Part shown: piece by piece, positions 21,887-28,255 of the stretch | Numbering within the stretch: the stretch's first letter is position 1 | Layout: the number at the start of each line of letters is the position of its first letter | DNA from: Thermococcus sp. | GTDB taxonomy: Archaea; Methanobacteriota_B; Thermococci; Thermococcales; Thermococcaceae | Assembly: GCA_027035445.1 (NCBI GenBank) | Contig: JALVUT010000309.1 | Span: 1 to 28,255, forward strand | DNA: 28,255 nucleotides | Direction: 5' to 3' | Made by a program: the position numbers and the translations under genes | Notes under the pieces: generated by a model | What the model was told of the DNA's origin: nothing | The model's input: the letters and a program-made list of their open reading frames with translations, nothing else | Databases searched by the model: none

Positions 21887-23014
21887 ATGGACATGGAGAG
21901 CAGGATGAGCCTCATAAAGAGGAAGCCCACTGAAGAGCTCCTCACAGAAGGGAACCTCAGACACCTCCTGGAGGTGGGTGTTCCGATACAGCACTACATA
22001 GGGTTTGAGATCAGCGGTTACATACACCTCGGAACTGGCCTAATGGCGGGGGCGAAGATAGCCGACCTCCAGAGGGCTGGAATAAAAACCAGAATCTTCC
22101 TAGCAGACTGGCACAGCTGGATAAACGACAAACTCGGCGGCGACCTTGAGATTATCCAGAAGGTTGCCCTCAACTATTTTAAGGAGGGCATGAAGCAGAG
22201 CATAAAAATCATGGGTGGCGATCCGGATAGGGTTGAGTTCGTTCTGGCCAGCGAGATACTTGAAAGGGGGGACTACTGGCAGACCGTCATAGATATCTCC
22301 AAGAATGTTACCCTAGCCAGAATGATGCGCTCCATCACGATTATGGGAAGACAGATGGGTGAGGGAATAGACTTCGCCAAACTCATCTACCCTGCCATGC
22401 AGGTGGCGGATATATTCTACCAGGGAGTTATGATAGCCCACGCAGGGATGGATCAGAGAAAGGCCCACGTCATAGCGATTGAGGTCGCCCAGAAGCTCAA
22501 GTACCATCCACTCGAATGGGAGGGTGAGAAGCTCAAGCCGGTTGCACTTCATCACCACCTCCTCCTCGGCCTGCAAGAACCGCCCGTCTGGCCGATAGAG
22601 AGCGAGGAGAAGTTCAAGGAGCTCAAGACCCAGATGAAGATGAGCAAGAGCAAGCCATATTCAGCGGTCTTCATCCATGACACACCGGAAGAGATAAGAG
22701 GGAAGCTCAGGAAGGCCTTCTGTCCCGCCAGAGAGGTCAACTACAACCCGGTCCTTGACTGGGCCGAGCACATAATCTTCCGCGAGGAGCCTACCGAATT
22801 CACCATCCACAGGCCGGCCAAGTTCGGGGGCGACGTTACCTACACGACCTTCGAGGATCTCAGGAAGGACTTCGCGGGAGGAAAGCTTCACCCGCTCGAC
22901 CTCAAGAACGCCGTTGCTGACTACCTAATTGACCTCCTCAAGCCAGTCAGGGAGTACTTCAAGAGGCACCCCGAGCCGCTCGAGCTTATGCGGGAGGTTA
23001 GGATAACTCGCTGA
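21887..23014 (+). CDS. tyrS: Tyrosyl-tRNA synthetase (archaeal class I), 375 aa
   Basis: It charges tRNA-Tyr. The HIGH-type signature is in ISGYIHLGTG (about 42-51) and the KMSKS loop is exact at 251-255. Tyrosine-pocket residues are expected in QHYIGFEISGY (35-45) and in MQVADIFYQG and AHAGMDQRKAH (171-194). The order and length fit archaeal/eukaryal TyrRS, which lacks the bacterial S4-like tail. Frames open at GTG 21878. I chose ATG 21887 because AGGTGGTG lies just upstream and the peptide MDMESRMSLIKRKP aligns with what I recall of Pyrococcus TyrRS. A TATA-like CCTTAAAG lies at 21848-21855. It is followed after 29 nt by an Lrp-family gene. Confidence 0.97.
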   Translation: MDMESRMSLIKRKPTEELLTEGNLRHLLEVGVPIQHYIGFEISGYIHLGTGLMAGAKIADLQRAGIKTRIFLADWHSWINDKLGGDLEIIQKVALNYFKEGMKQSIKIMGGDPDRVEFVLASEILERGDYWQTVIDISKNVTLARMMRSITIMGRQMGEGIDFAKLIYPAMQVADIFYQGVMIAHAGMDQRKAHVIAIEVAQKLKYHPLEWEGEKLKPVALHHHLLLGLQEPPVWPIESEEKFKELKTQMKMSKSKPYSAVFIHDTPEEIRGKLRKAFCPAREVNYNPVLDWAEHIIFREEPTEFTIHRPAKFGGDVTYTTFEDLRKDFAGGKLHPLDLKNAVADYLIDLLKPVREYFKRHPEPLELMREVRITR

Positions 23015-23043
23015 CCTCCCCTTCAACGGAGTTGGTGACGTGT

Positions 23044-23508
23044 ATGTCAGGGGTAGATGATAAAGACAGGGCAATACTCCTAATACTGAGAAGCCGGGGC
23101 AGGATAACCCTCACCGAGTTAGGGAGGCAGGTTAATCTCTCTCCCGCAAGTGTCAAGAACCGGCTGGAGAAGCTAGAGAGGCTCGGTGCAATCAAGGGAT
23201 ATTCCACGGTGGTTGATCCAGCTTTTCTGGATGAATTCATTCAGGCCATCTTTGAGGTTCGCCTTTCCGTCGACGATAGGAGTGTTGATGGAATACTCAA
23301 AAGGATAGCCACTTTGGACAACGTCTGCGCTGTATACCGCAGAACCGGGCAGAACCAGATCATGATAAAAGCGCATTTTAATGATACGGCTGGCGTGAAG
23401 GAGTTTGCGGGCCTTTTGAAACGTAAGTACTTTGGAAAGAACTTGGAGAGGGTGGAGGTCACGATCATTCTGGATGCGTTCAAGGACAACTGGGTTAAAC
23501 TCTGGTGA
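23044..23508 (+). CDS. Lrp/AsnC-family transcriptional regulator, 154 aa
   Basis: The N-terminal helix-turn-helix is standard (DDKDRAILLILRSRGRITLT, then ELGRQVNLSPASVKNRLEKL, then ERLGAIKGY; residues 5-55). The C-terminal alpha/beta RAM domain (about 65-145) forms the ligand-sensing octamer or dimer interface. The usual short effector-binding pattern is weak, so the ligand is unknown. The frame opens at TTG 23032; the ATG at 23044 has GGTGACG at the right distance. It lies between tyrS (29 nt) and the helicase gene (5 nt), and is probably cotranscribed with both. Confidence 0.9.
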   Translation: MSGVDDKDRAILLILRSRGRITLTELGRQVNLSPASVKNRLEKLERLGAIKGYSTVVDPAFLDEFIQAIFEVRLSVDDRSVDGILKRIATLDNVCAVYRRTGQNQIMIKAHFNDTAGVKEFAGLLKRKYFGKNLERVEVTIILDAFKDNWVKLW

Positions 23509-23513
23509 TCCGG

Positions 23514-26099
23514 ATGCTCTTTGTCGTGAGGCCCGCTAGGAGGAGGGAGGAGTTGGAGGCATTTTTCATCGAGAACGAACCCGAGAAGCTAACCGGGATG
23601 AGGAACCTCAAGGCCGATGCCCTTTACCGCCTCATAATGCGTGAGGGGAGGCTCTTCAAGGTTCTGGAGGGCAGTCAATACAGGAATCCGAAGGAGATGG
23701 AGAGACTCCTTAGGGGAGCGAGAATAGTTCTGGTTCATGCAGAGGAGTGGGAGGACTACTTCAAGAGAAGACTTCAGAACAGGCGAGTTGAAAAGGCCGA
23801 ACTGTGCCGCCTCTGCCTCCTAGAGGGGAGGATAACTGTCCTCACCGAGGGGAACAGGATAAAATACCACGACGAATATATCTGCGAAAGATGCGCGGAA
23901 GATGAGCTGAAGAGGGAGCTGCGCTTCAGGTTCAAGAGCGTGGCCATGTTTGACCAGGCAAAGAAGCTCCTAAAGAGGTTCCGTGACCTAGATAAAGTCC
24001 TCTACGCCTTCGACCCGCGCTTCGACCCGACGAAGCACCCCGAGATCACCAGGTGGGACGAGCTGAAGGCAAAGCACGTCCGGGTGGGGAGGCTGAAAGT
24101 GGACGAGCTTCCCGTTCCTGAGAAGTTCAAAGAAGTCCTGAAGGGGGAAGGTATCAGTGAGCTCCTCCCGGTTCAGAGCCTGGCGGTCAAGCATGGGCTC
24201 CTTGAAGGCGAGAACCTTCTCGTCGTTTCCGCTACGGCGAGCGGAAAGACCCTTATCGGCGAGCTCGCAGGGGTTCCGAAGGCTATGAGAGGTCAGAAGA
24301 TGCTCTTCCTCGTCCCGCTAGTTGCCCTGGCAAATCAGAAGTACGAGGACTTCAAGCGGCGCTATTCTAAACTCGGTCTCAGGGTTGCCATCCGCGTTGG
24401 GATGAGCAGGATTAAGACCAGGGACGAGCTCGTTGTTGTCGACACCGGCATAGACGCCGACGTAATAATTGGAACCTACGAGGGAATAGACTACCTGCTC
24501 AGGGCAGGCAGGAGGATAGGGGACGTCGGGACGATAGTGGTAGACGAGATCCACACCCTCGATGACGAGGAGCGCGGGCCAAGGCTGGATGGCCTGATAG
24601 CCCGGCTCAGGACACTCTATCCCCACGCCCAGTTTCTGGGGTTGAGCGCCACAATAGGAAACCCCGAGGAGCTTGCGGGGGAGCTCGGGCTGAAACTGGT
24701 TCCCTACGACGAGAGACCCGTTGCACTTGAGAGGCACGTCATCATAGCGAGAAACGAGAGCGAGAAGTGGCGGCACATAGCGGTTCTCTGCAGAGTCGAG
24801 GCCATGAGGAAGTCGAAGCAGGGCTACAAGGGCCAGACGATAGTTTTCACGTTCTCCAGGAAAAGAACCCACGAGCTTGCCGCCTACCTCACGAGTAAAG
24901 GGCTGAAGGCGAAGCCCTACCACTCCGGCCTGCCCTACAGGCAGAGGAAGCTCACCGAAATGGAGTTCCAGGCCCAGATGCTCGACGTCGTTGTTACAAC
25001 CGCTGCCCTTGGGGCGGGAGTCGACTTTCCCGCGAGTCAGGTGATCTTTGAGAGCCTTGCCATGGGCAACAAGTGGCTCTCTGTCAGGGAGTTCCACCAG
25101 ATGCTCGGCCGCGCCGGAAGACCCCTCTACCACGAAAAGGGAAGAGTTTACCTGGTAGTTGAACCCGGGCGGAAGTACTCGGCCGGGATGGAGAGCAGCG
25201 AGGATGAGGTAGCCTTCAAGCTTTTGACCGCACCAATAGAGCCCGTCTTCGTCGAGTGGAGCGACGAGCTTGATGGGGACAATGTTTTAGCCCACTCCTG
25301 TGTCTTCAACCGTCTCGACGCCATAGAGGATGTCCAGGGGAGATGCTTAGGTGCAAACCAGGACGCTGAGGGGGTCCTGGAGAAGCTGGAGGGGTTCGGC
25401 TTCGTGAGGATGCGGAAGCCGGTGGTCGAGGTCACGCCCTATGGAAGGGCCGTGAGCATGAGCTTCCTCCTTCTGAAAGAGGCTACCTTTGTCCGCGAGA
25501 ACCTCGGCAAAAAGCCTGCCGGGTGGATAGCGGTCAAGCTACTCCCCTTCGAGAACCTATACCTGAGCGGGACACTCCAGAGGGAGCTTGAGGGCGCCGT
25601 TAGAGGCCGCCTCAGCGCCAACGTCTTCTCCCCGAGTTTTGCCTCAATTCTGGACGAGCTCGAGAGGATCATTCCCGAACTCAGCCCAAACGCCGCAGAG
25701 AGGCTCTTCACGCTCTACCAGGAGTTTTTCATGTGCCCGGAGGGGGAGTGCACCGAGTACGCCATGGAGCGTGTGAGCAACACCATAATCGAGCTGAGGC
25801 GGAGCGGAAGGCACCCAACTCAAATAGCAGAGCACTTCAGGAAGGTCTACGGTCTGATAGTCTACCCCGGCGACGTCTTCACGTGGCTCGACGGCATCGT
25901 CAGGAAGCTTGAAGCGGTCGAGAGGATAGCGAAAGTCTTCAGAGTGGGCAGCGCTGAGAACGAGGCAAAGCTCCTCAGGAGGGAGATTGAGGAGGGCAGG
26001 ATGATACACGGGGAAGGCGTGGAAAGATGGGACCACCATAGACAGTGGAATCGCAGGACTCAGAAAGGACAGAGCCCACAAAACCGGAAGGGTAAATGA
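23514..26099 (+). CDS. Ski2-family RNA helicase (ASH-Ski2 type), 861 aa
   Basis: A specific N-terminal region carries a four-cysteine zinc site (Cys98-x2-Cys101 and Cys124-x2-Cys127). The helicase core follows: Q-motif LLPVQSLAVKHGLL (Gln221), Walker A SATASGKT (239-246), PLVALANQK (268), DEIH box (344-347), SAT (378-380), IVFTFSRKRTHELA, TTAALGAGVDFPASQ and motif VI MLGRAGRPLYHEKG. Winged-helix and helical domains (about 560-830) complete it. This matches archaeal ASH-Ski2, reported to work with aRNase J and the RNA exosome in RNA decay in Pyrococcus. The frame opens at GTG 23505; ATG 23514 has GGTGAT 4 nt upstream, overlapping the Lrp stop. The last 25 residues are Gln/Arg/His-rich and look unlike the rest. 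Confidence 0.93.
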   Translation: MLFVVRPARRREELEAFFIENEPEKLTGMRNLKADALYRLIMREGRLFKVLEGSQYRNPKEMERLLRGARIVLVHAEEWEDYFKRRLQNRRVEKAELCRLCLLEGRITVLTEGNRIKYHDEYICERCAEDELKRELRFRFKSVAMFDQAKKLLKRFRDLDKVLYAFDPRFDPTKHPEITRWDELKAKHVRVGRLKVDELPVPEKFKEVLKGEGISELLPVQSLAVKHGLLEGENLLVVSATASGKTLIGELAGVPKAMRGQKMLFLVPLVALANQKYEDFKRRYSKLGLRVAIRVGMSRIKTRDELVVVDTGIDADVIIGTYEGIDYLLRAGRRIGDVGTIVVDEIHTLDDEERGPRLDGLIARLRTLYPHAQFLGLSATIGNPEELAGELGLKLVPYDERPVALERHVIIARNESEKWRHIAVLCRVEAMRKSKQGYKGQTIVFTFSRKRTHELAAYLTSKGLKAKPYHSGLPYRQRKLTEMEFQAQMLDVVVTTAALGAGVDFPASQVIFESLAMGNKWLSVREFHQMLGRAGRPLYHEKGRVYLVVEPGRKYSAGMESSEDEVAFKLLTAPIEPVFVEWSDELDGDNVLAHSCVFNRLDAIEDVQGRCLGANQDAEGVLEKLEGFGFVRMRKPVVEVTPYGRAVSMSFLLLKEATFVRENLGKKPAGWIAVKLLPFENLYLSGTLQRELEGAVRGRLSANVFSPSFASILDELERIIPELSPNAAERLFTLYQEFFMCPEGECTEYAMERVSNTIIELRRSGRHPTQIAEHFRKVYGLIVYPGDVFTWLDGIVRKLEAVERIAKVFRVGSAENEAKLLRREIEEGRMIHGEGVERWDHHRQWNRRTQKGQSPQNRKGK

Positions 26100-26132
26100 G
26101 AGGGAAGGGAATAAGGAAAGGATGACACTGAT

Positions 26133-26927
26133 CTAAATCTGCAACACCAGTTGCGCCGGGTCCCTTATCGCCGGACCGAGGCCGAGGATGTATATCGCCA
26201 GGTACCAGTACCTCCTCTCTTCTTCATCCGGCACGAGGTATTTGAGACCGTAGTAGACCGCTACCAGAATCACCGTTATCCAAGGGTAGTAAGCGTATGC
26301 CCCGAACCAGTCCACCAGGTGGTGCTCTATCCAGTGAACTTCATAGTAACTGTAGAAGTGGATGGCGACCACTGTCGACCCCATGTCGTAGAGATGCGCC
26401 AGGACGGGGTAGAGGTACATCCTGTCAAAGGGCCTCCACCTGTAGAACGCTAGGACGACGGCCCAGCTGATGAAGGTGTGCAGGAGGGTGAGCCCGTAGG
26501 GTTCCCAGCTCTTTGCATGGGTGAAGAGGAGGTAGTTCGCCCAGAGGGCCAGGATGCTGCCCCACCCAATGGTGATCCTTGGGTAGGTTCTCATTTTTGC
26601 GTCTATCACCAGCACGGGCACTATGAGAATAAAGGCAGTGAAGAACACACCCGGCGTCAGGATCCAGGGGTTTTCCGGTAGGACGCCGCCGTCCACCAAG
26701 GCCCTCACCGTGGCTCCGAAAACGACCATGGGCGTGACTGCCCAGAAGAGCCTCTCGTCGACCTTTATCTTCAGGGGTTTGATGATATACTTGTATGAGT
26801 ATATGACACCAAGCCCGAAGAGGAACGCGTACAAAAATGTGTTAATGGCGTTGTACCCGCTGCGGGTGTACATTGGCGTTATGAAGTACTGGTTAGCGAA
26901 GTGCCACAGGGATTCAAGCATTCCCAT
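26133..26927 (-). CDS. DUF63 family multi-pass membrane protein, 264 aa
   Basis: Seven or so hydrophobic segments span the length. Motifs typical of archaeal DUF63 proteins are visible: YNAINTFLYAFLFGLGVIY near 25, FGATVRALVDGGVLP near 70 with Arg and Asp inside a span, and LAHLYDMGSTVVAIHFYSYYEVHWIEHHL near 175-205 with His/Asp/Glu residues. These polar residues inside membranes suggest an enzymatic or metal-binding role, but the function is unknown to me. The ATG at 26927 has a G-run directly upstream; a second ATG at 26921 is possible. The TATA box at 26951-26958 gives an almost leaderless transcript. Confidence 0.88.
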   Translation of the reverse strand: MGMLESLWHFANQYFITPMYTRSGYNAINTFLYAFLFGLGVIYSYKYIIKPLKIKVDERLFWAVTPMVVFGATVRALVDGGVLPENPWILTPGVFFTAFILIVPVLVIDAKMRTYPRITIGWGSILALWANYLLFTHAKSWEPYGLTLLHTFISWAVVLAFYRWRPFDRMYLYPVLAHLYDMGSTVVAIHFYSYYEVHWIEHHLVDWFGAYAYYPWITVILVAVYYGLKYLVPDEEERRYWYLAIYILGLGPAIRDPAQLVLQI

Positions 26928-26950
26928 CCCCCCTTCAACTCTCCCCCTCC

Positions 26951-26982
26951 CTTTAAAAGTTCTCCCCTCGAAATCTATAAAA
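26951..26982. promoter_or_regulatory. Divergent promoters for DUF63 gene and gene 27003
   Basis: On the minus strand ACTTTTAAAG (26951-26960) serves the DUF63 gene. On the plus strand CTATAAAA (26975-26982) is centred 24 nt from the ATG at 27003, so that transcript is predicted leaderless. The two boxes are only 15 nt apart, so the promoters may compete. Confidence 0.55.
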
Positions 26983-27002
26983 GGAATAAGTGACTACATC
27001 CC

Positions 27003-27653
27003 ATGATCGAGATGCCCGTCTTCATAAAGTCATCTGATGTTCAATTGGAGGGGATCAAACCGTTTGATGCGTTTCCCGTGGAGTTTTCCGAGGGTAGCAT
27101 GTCCGCCCTTCTTTTTGGGGATGAGCTTTCGGAGGCCCTCCTAATATATACCCTACTGTCCTCGACCTCCCCTGATAAGGCGGTTTACAACATCGGACCA
27201 GCAGGGTTAGTTCCTCCAAAGGGCCCCCTCAGTAACGTTGAAAACCTATATCTCAGTAGAGTTTATTCCCTTGATGAGATGGCATCAGCGCTTAACCTCG
27301 TTAGGGAGACCTCCACTGTGGTTGTCTCCAGGTTTTCAGCGCTGCTTAACAGAAGTGCGGAGGGACTTGTTAAGGTGCGGCGGATTGCCGACGATAGGGG
27401 CCTGATCCTGATAATCACACATGAAACACTGGAGATGAACGAACTCAATCTCCCCACCGAATTCACCGAGCATTTTCTGCTCCCTGAGCTGTTCGATTCC
27501 CTTCTTGTTCTAAGAACGAACTCATATAGAGGCCACTATCGTCTCAACCTCACTGTCTTAAAAGCACCGCTGTACGCGGTATCTGTCCTCGGCGACCACT
27601 CAATTCCAGTGGACTCCATCGTCAAACCTCTCCTAGGGCTCAGCCATGAATGA
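27003..27653 (+). CDS. RecA/KaiC-like protein with degenerate P-loop, 216 aa
   Basis: The layout resembles small archaeal RecA-superfamily proteins such as RadB. A strand-loop-helix SALLFGDELSEALLIYTLLS (about 34-53) sits where the P-loop should be. A Walker-B-like strand TVVVSRFSALL follows near 105, then RGLILIITHET near 130 and a final DSLLVLRTNSYRGHYRLNLTVLKAP near 165-190. The P-loop glycines and lysine (GxxxxGKT) are absent, so ATP binding is doubtful. It may be a regulatory paralogue. A leaderless start at ATG 27003 is supported by the TATA box; ATG 27012 is an alternative. It overlaps the convergent EcfT gene by 14 nt. Confidence 0.7.
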   Translation: MIEMPVFIKSSDVQLEGIKPFDAFPVEFSEGSMSALLFGDELSEALLIYTLLSSTSPDKAVYNIGPAGLVPPKGPLSNVENLYLSRVYSLDEMASALNLVRETSTVVVSRFSALLNRSAEGLVKVRRIADDRGLILIITHETLEMNELNLPTEFTEHFLLPELFDSLLVLRTNSYRGHYRLNLTVLKAPLYAVSVLGDHSIPVDSIVKPLLGLSHE

Positions 27654-28255
27654 TGACGTGCCCCATCCCAAGGCCGTAGCGAACGTAAACCGCGGCCGCA
27701 AGGAGAGCCAGGACGGCCACTATCGCTGCATAGTCGCGGGATTCCATCTTTATATCGTGTAGAAACGTTCTCCTCCTGCCCGTGCCAAGTGCCCTGCTTT
27801 CGAGGGCTATACTGAGTTCATGGGCCGTTTTCAGGGATGAGATGAGGAGGGGTATGAGGATAACGGTTGTCCTCCTGAGTCTGGTTACCATGTTCCCCTT
27901 TTCCATCTCCCATCCTCTGCTCTTCTGGGCGTCCATGATACTACCGGCCAGGAGGTACAGCGTCGGTATGTATCTCAATGCTATGCTGACCGTTAGGCCG
28001 AATTCGTAGGGGAGGCCCATCCTAACGAAGCCGAGGATCAGATCCCGTTGAGCGGTAGTCATCAGAAGGAGGAACGTGAAGAGGGCGAACGTGAGAAGGC
28101 GGAAGCCGAAGGAGACACCGAACAGAAGTCCCTGCAATCTGGGTGTATAGATCATCGGCCAGAGGAGCACTGTGATGATGAATATAGGGAAGATAGGTTT
28201 TAGGAGCTTTAACTGTTCCCTTACTCTGATTTTTCCGAGTTCCCTCCCGCCAAAC
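27640..28255 (-). CDS. EcfT: transmembrane subunit of an energy-coupling factor vitamin/metal transporter (5' end outside window)
   Basis: This is the CbiQ/EcfT family. It couples the ATPases to an S component that captures a vitamin or metal. The frame stays open to the window edge (reading FGGRELGKIRVREQ before LLWPMIYTP), so the N-terminus is missing; the GTG at 28170 is internal. Hydrophobic spans are clear. Both coupling helices carry their Ala-Arg-Gly-type signatures: DAQKSRGWE near 80 residues into GTG 28170, and ALESRALGTGRRRT near 125. The ATPase and S components would lie upstream, beyond the window. The substrate is unknown. The stop overlaps the convergent gene 27003-27653 by 14 nt. 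Confidence 0.88.
   Translation of the reverse strand, partial: FGGRELGKIRVREQLKLLKPIFPIFIITVLLWPMIYTPRLQGLLFGVSFGFRLLTFALFTFLLLMTTAQRDLILGFVRMGLPYEFGLTVSIALRYIPTLYLLAGSIMDAQKSRGWEMEKGNMVTRLRRTTVILIPLLISSLKTAHELSIALESRALGTGRRRTFLHDIKMESRDYAAIVAVLALLAAAVYVRYGLGMGHVIIHG

Noticed and set aside
24318..25133. 271-aa open frame on the minus strand
   Set aside because: Antisense shadow of the helicase core, whose motifs are all intact on the plus strand.

Overview
The window comes from a hyperthermophilic euryarchaeon of the order Thermococcales, most likely Thermococcus or a close relative. Four things point there. Promoters are archaeal (BRE/TATA boxes about 25 nt before leaderless or short-leader starts) and ribosome binding sites are GGTGAT/GGAGGTG. 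The seryl- and tyrosyl-tRNA synthetases, PGK and Ski2-type helicase are archaeal. Two secreted proteins end in the Cys-Gly-Pro/hydrophobic/Arg-Lys tail (CGP-CTERM) known from Thermococcaceae. The CRISPR repeat resembles those of Pyrococcus/Thermococcus. No tRNA, rRNA, transposase or cas gene was seen.

Layout. 1-1618: the end of a repeat-rich helical protein, a conserved unknown protein (minus) and a predicted nucleotidyltransferase (plus), the last two sharing a divergent promoter. 1619-4276: a CRISPR array of 40 repeats and 39 spacers, starting with a degenerate repeat directly after the nucleotidyltransferase stop codon. Repeat polarity and the degenerate left end place the leader on the right (4277 to about 4690), so the array is transcribed on the minus strand. 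4752-8893: serS (minus), then a plus-strand operon of a PadR regulator, a ferredoxin-like protein missing one cluster cysteine, and an ABC-2 exporter (ATPase plus permease). 8924-9210: a small membrane protein gene broken by a frameshift. 9197-10462: pgk (minus), with a near-consensus Thermococcales glycolytic motif upstream of its TATA box. 10605-12631: one large gene (Mrr-nuclease-like N-terminus, then repeated TG-containing PepSY-like units), apparently broken by three single-base indels.

12662-21763 is a long minus-strand block. From its 5' end it holds a CGP-CTERM surface protein, a lipoprotein substrate-binding protein, a fused two-module ABC permease, its ATPase, a DUF447-like protein, a CGP-CTERM metallophosphoesterase and a conserved unknown. 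The binding protein, permease and ATPase form a complete ferric/thiamine/phosphonate-class importer; the substrate cannot be read from sequence. 21887-26099 is a plus-strand group: tyrS, an Lrp/AsnC regulator and an ASH-Ski2-type RNA helicase. The window ends with a DUF63 membrane protein (minus), a RecA-like protein with a degenerate P-loop (plus, leaderless) and the C-terminal part of an EcfT transporter subunit (minus, cut by the window edge).

Most of the window is ordinary, compact archaeal housekeeping and transport DNA. The parts most worth a second look are the broken Mrr/PepSY gene, the incomplete-cluster ferredoxin inside an exporter operon, and details of the CRISPR array (duplicated spacer, hairpin in the newest spacer, palindromes in the leader). 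I did not find a clear new multi-gene system.
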